64,000 nt of DNA, taken from contig OZ038453.1 of NCBI GenBank assembly GCA_964036195.1, forward strand, positions 24,700,352 to 24,764,351, written 5' to 3'. The notes beneath the pieces are model-generated. The model did not search any database. It was not told where the DNA came from and worked only from the letters and a program-made list of their open reading frames with translations. Origin of the DNA: Sphaerolaimus hirsutus. Lineage: Eukaryota > Nematoda > Chromadorea > Monhysterida > Sphaerolaimidae. Position 1 is the stretch's first letter. Every line of letters begins with the position of its first letter. Position numbers and translations under genes: made by a program. This document shows, piece by piece, positions 61,201-64,000 of the stretch.

Positions 61201-62054
61201 TCGATAGAATCGGACACTTATCGGAACGGATCGCACACTGGCAAAAAGCGATCGTTTATTGCGTTTTGGGTCTGATTCCGATGATTTTTTGTTTCGAATT
61301 GGCGACATTTTTGGGTGGTGGTTTGGTTTTTGTGAGCGGAGTTCTTTATGGATACATGGCGCTGGGAAAGAAGTTGGTTTTGGGGATTTTGCGGGTTTTT
61401 TAATTTTTTGATTTGAGGCGGGATTTTGATAGGAGGGATTGGGATGTCACTGCAATATTTTAATGTGGCACTTGGAAATTTGGATGGGGTCAAAAATGTG
61501 GAATTCATTATTCTAAAAATAATAAATACCTGTAACTAGGCCTCTTCGCAGTAAATCGAGCGTATAAAAGTTGACATCATTTTCAAAATTTGGAATTTAA
61601 AAATGAGTATATTATCGAAAAAATACCCACCTAGTGATGGAAAAAGCGCCATGGCGCTTATCCGAACACCAGCGCCACACCAAAATGGCGCCAAGTTTCA
61701 AAAGCGCCATGAAGTTTTGTTCCTGGCGCCACACAAAAATAGCTCCAAATGCACCATGGGATTTTTCCGAACAGCAGCGATGAGCGCAAATAGCGCCAGA
61801 GCAAATAAGCGCCATGGCGCTCTTCCATCACTACCCCAACCTCAAATACACCCCCCCACCCCCCGCCAAACCCCCCCCCCAAAAAAAAACCCCACAGAGC
61901 CGATCGAGCGACAATGATGGCACGCGCGGGGGGCGGCACAACACAGTCCGGGGGTAGGACGATTTCCACGCAAAACATATCGCAGCCAGCTGACGCTGCG
62001 GCTTGGGATGCCAATTTGGCTCCGCCCCCTTATGATGCGAAACCGTATCCTTGA
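58279..62054 (+). CDS. CACFD1: Calcium channel flower / CACFD1 family membrane protein
   Basis: Exons 58279-58372, 59498-59570, 61139-61372 and 61898-62054; phases fit and the protein is 185 residues, close to the family's 170-195. After a Gln-rich start come four likely membrane segments: about 20-43 (WGARIVAVVGGI...LAIWVMF), 47-66 (CIVIALLQVATGFFVVALEAP), 93-110 (AIVYCVLGLIPMIFCFEL) and 111-131 (FLGGGLVFVSGVLYGYMAL). E66 in ALEAPFLC corresponds to the conserved glutamate proposed as the pore residue of Flower; FIDFVDRI follows, also family-typical. The cytoplasmic tail (135-185, starting ADRATMMARA) ends APPPYDAKPYP. Flower proteins act on synaptic vesicles and the plasma membrane in calcium-linked endocytosis and in cell competition (known). 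GT-AG introns; intron 3 uses GTTGGT and a C-rich acceptor. A G-run follows the stop at once. Confidence 0.92.
58424..58835. mobile_element. hAT-like miniature element, family A, in Flower intron 1
   Basis: Termini CAAGGCCGTATCCAGG and CTGGATACGTCCCTG, with perfect 8-bp duplications ACACTAGT (58416-58423 and 58836-58843). The target is the end of an ACTAGTTGACA palindrome (58839-59101), so it is a nested insertion. The interior has G/C runs and GGCGCCATGG words and closely matches 12638-13070. Confidence 0.86.
59205..59330. repeat. Truncated family A element
   Basis: CAGCGACGTAGCCAGGATTT, GAGCGGGGGG, GGCGAACGGGGG and ATGGCGCCATGG appear in the usual order, but no right terminus follows. It lies in Flower intron 1. 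Confidence 0.55.
59666..60065. mobile_element. hAT-like miniature element, family B, in Flower intron 2
   Basis: Left end CAGGGGTCTCC and right end GGAGACCCCTT (last base changed), with perfect 8-bp duplications CAGCACAC (59658-59665 and 60066-60073). The interior matches 6593-7093. Confidence 0.85.
60457..60995 (+). other. tRNA-like sequence (SINE head or tRNA relic) split by a family F element
   Basis: GGTTCGATTCC at about 60959 is a perfect RNA polymerase III B-box, followed by GCCTGTGGCA. Upstream of the insertion, TTAGAGCCCAGCGGTG resembles a tRNA D-arm and A-box. Removing 60479-60924 and one 8-bp duplication joins them with tRNA-like spacing. The position before the apparent anticodon is A, not U, so a functional tRNA is unlikely. 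Confidence 0.5.
60479..60924. mobile_element. hAT-like miniature element, family F (CGGGATCGGGATC arrays)
   Basis: Termini TAGGGTTCAAACGGG and its complement. Flanks GGTGCGGG (60471-60478) and GGTGAGGG (60925-60932) are 8-bp duplications with one mismatch. GGGATCGGGATC arrays lie inside both ends (60500-60625 and 60785-60915), and the middle is unrelated A/T-rich sequence. It is in Flower intron 2. Confidence 0.84.
61632..61833. mobile_element. hAT-like miniature element, family G, in Flower intron 3
   Basis: Termini TAGTGATGGAAAAAGCGCC and its complement, with GCGCCATGG and GGCGCCA words inside, as in 10932-11216. The flanking octamers TACCCACC and CCCCAACC agree at only 5 of 8 positions, so the duplication is eroded or the exact ends are off. 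Confidence 0.65.
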
Positions 62055-64000
62055 AGGGGGGGGGGTTGGGGGGTTGTTTTGGCTTTTTGGTGAGGGGTTT
62101 ATGGTGTGGCATTGTATTCTTGAGGCACTTGGAAAGTCTGGTGAGAAATTTAATTTACCGCAAAGTCCAACACCTCGTAAAGTGTTAAATGCCACGTAAA
62201 ATGTTGCACAAATTTGTCAAATGCCATGCAGTGGAATTCAGAAAGCCAGTAGTAATTTATTTTTGACACTTTTCTACAATTGTTTCGGATGCAAGATAGA
62301 AATATGTCGACCATATGAAATCCCATCATAAATAATGCCATTCCCACACTGAAAAGCCATAACAAAAACTGCAAAATTTATCCGCTGTTTGGCGCTACAC
62401 ACACTGGGTGTCAACTGGTTTCCATGTCAATTCAGATTTTAGTTGACACGTCGCAGGACAAATTTTAAGTGCACATGCTGCTATACCAACAAAGAATTAA
62501 TATAGGTAAGTGCATTTAAACATCGTTCGGTGACCCGTGAACTAAAATGTGAATGGAAACCAGTCGGGCCAGTTGCCAGTCCCAGACCGTGTAAAATACA
62601 CTGTAAAATGTCAAATGTCATGCAAAGTGTCAAAGGTCATGGAAAATGACCTGCAAAATGGCAACTCGTTTGACATTTCGCAGGGCATTTTCCATGACTT
62701 TTGACACTTTGCATGACATTGACATTTTACAGGGCGTTTTACAGAGTCTGGGAGTGCCCCCAGTTGACACTCAATTTCACTGTCAACTAATGTGTGTAGA
62801 GCATTTAGGTTAACAATAATACACCCAGTGAGCTGAGTATTGGCTCAAAATACCTAATACACTTTTGTCAACGTCTTGTCTCGTTGTGCTGCGTTCCTGT
62901 GTTATCATTTTTGTATCCAAATCTTTATATTTCTCAATTTTTTCACACATTTTCATGAATTTTAGAAAGTTCCATAATAAAACAATTACTGTACTTTTTT
63001 TTGTTGTGGATTCTCGATTTCTGTCCATATCGATTGCGATTAAACAAAAAACAAACATGAAAATTTAGCTAATTATCCATCAGAACCTCCGCAGAGGTTC
63101 AAACCTACAACCTAAGTCCTGAAAACCCGCAGTGGCTGGGGTAGGAAAGGGGAGGGGGTTACCACGAATTGCTCTTTCAACCCCCCCCCCCCACTGGAGG
63201 GTCAAAATCTGGAATACCACTGAAAAGTGAAATATTTGATGAAAATACTCATGACCCGGGGGTTATAGATATTTCACAATCATTTGGTATCCCATTTTCT
63301 TCATCACCAGAAAACAGGAAAAATGCTGATACTTAAATTTTAATAATTGTTTAATTAAATAATTTACATTTACTGTATACTTAAATTTTTTAAATTTGGT
63401 TTATAATTTAAAAAAGTTTCTTTTAAGTCGCGTGGCAAAAAGATTGGAACTTTGCACTGGCGCAAATTTGCAGGAATAATACACAATCAGTGTGAGGTTT
63501 TATTTTAAGGGTGAACTTTCCATTTCTTTTAAGGTCGTTCGAAAAGTCTTGAACAACCGAATTTTTTTCTTTTGAGTTGCAAATTGGAACCATATTTGAA
63601 TTTTTCGACGTAAAATTGATCAGTTCCGCAAATTGAGAAGTTATAAGTAAAATGGCAAATGTGAAATGAAATGGCTAGTAAATTAGCAAAAGTGAAGTAA
63701 AACATTTAAATATAAAGTATTTTATACTATTTGCTTTTGCCATTTTACCTCTCACTTCTCAATTTGCGGAACTGGCCCCTGGATACCCAATTAAAAGCAC
63801 AATGACAATATTGAGAGAAAAAAACTGAATTTTTTTTTGAAGACTTTTCGACGAGCTTAGCGAATTCTCGGTGTTTTGTTGTTGTTTTCCAAATTGTGTC
63901 ATCATTTTATGGGTTACTTTTCGGCTGTAATATTTACTGTTTTCGTGCGTGCTGTTTTTTTCTTCTTTTTTTATACTTTTTTACATGAAAATACAATTTA
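62055..64000. other. Right flank: repeats, no further gene seen
   Basis: 62396-62795 is an ACTAGTTGACA-type palindrome (arms GCACATGC.../GTGCATTTAAACATCG) interrupted by 62576-62752, a palindrome of the CAGACC-TGTAAAATG family. 63611-63778 is the CAGTTCCGCAAATTGAGAAG palindrome. 62800-63600 is A/T-rich with no recognisable gene. The Flower 3' UTR should begin at 62055 with a long G-run; I see no clear AATAAA. Confidence 0.45.

Overview
This is animal nuclear DNA from a draft assembly (200 N at 47903-48102). It holds three spliced genes with GT-AG introns: a p160/NCOA-type nuclear receptor coactivator (minus strand, runs off the left edge), a calponin-like-repeat (CLIK) actin-binding protein (minus) and a Flower-type tetraspan protein (plus). 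NCOA and Flower point to a bilaterian, and the UNC-87-like CLIK protein to an invertebrate. The sequence alone does not let me name a phylum. About 4.7 kb of the 64 kb is coding; most of the rest is transposon-derived or palindromic repeat.

Layout. 1-15816: NCOA-like gene, 17 exons in the window, reading right to left, with repeat-filled introns. 15817-33701: intergenic, a field of palindromic miniature elements and one three-level nest of insertions (28216-31343) that carries a decayed BEL/Pao reverse transcriptase. 33702-42943: CLIK-repeat gene with a poly-glutamate tail. 42944-58278: intergenic, with a large hairpin next to the assembly gap and a 5.5-kb structure (49874-55365) bounded by mariner-like inverted repeats and holding satellite, minisatellite and foldback DNA. 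58279-62054: Flower-like gene, four exons. 62055-64000: repeat-rich flank. I built the gene models by hand from splice consensus, reading phase and protein similarity. All exon phases agree across each gene. The three genes are not obviously related in function.

Two patterns stand out. First, at least seven families of hAT-like miniature elements can be delimited exactly by 8-bp target-site duplications, and each has its own short word expanded into arrays just inside the termini. Second, many introns of all three genes carry G-runs just after the 5' splice site and C-runs just before the 3' splice site, always in that polarity relative to transcription, so intron ends could pair in the RNA.
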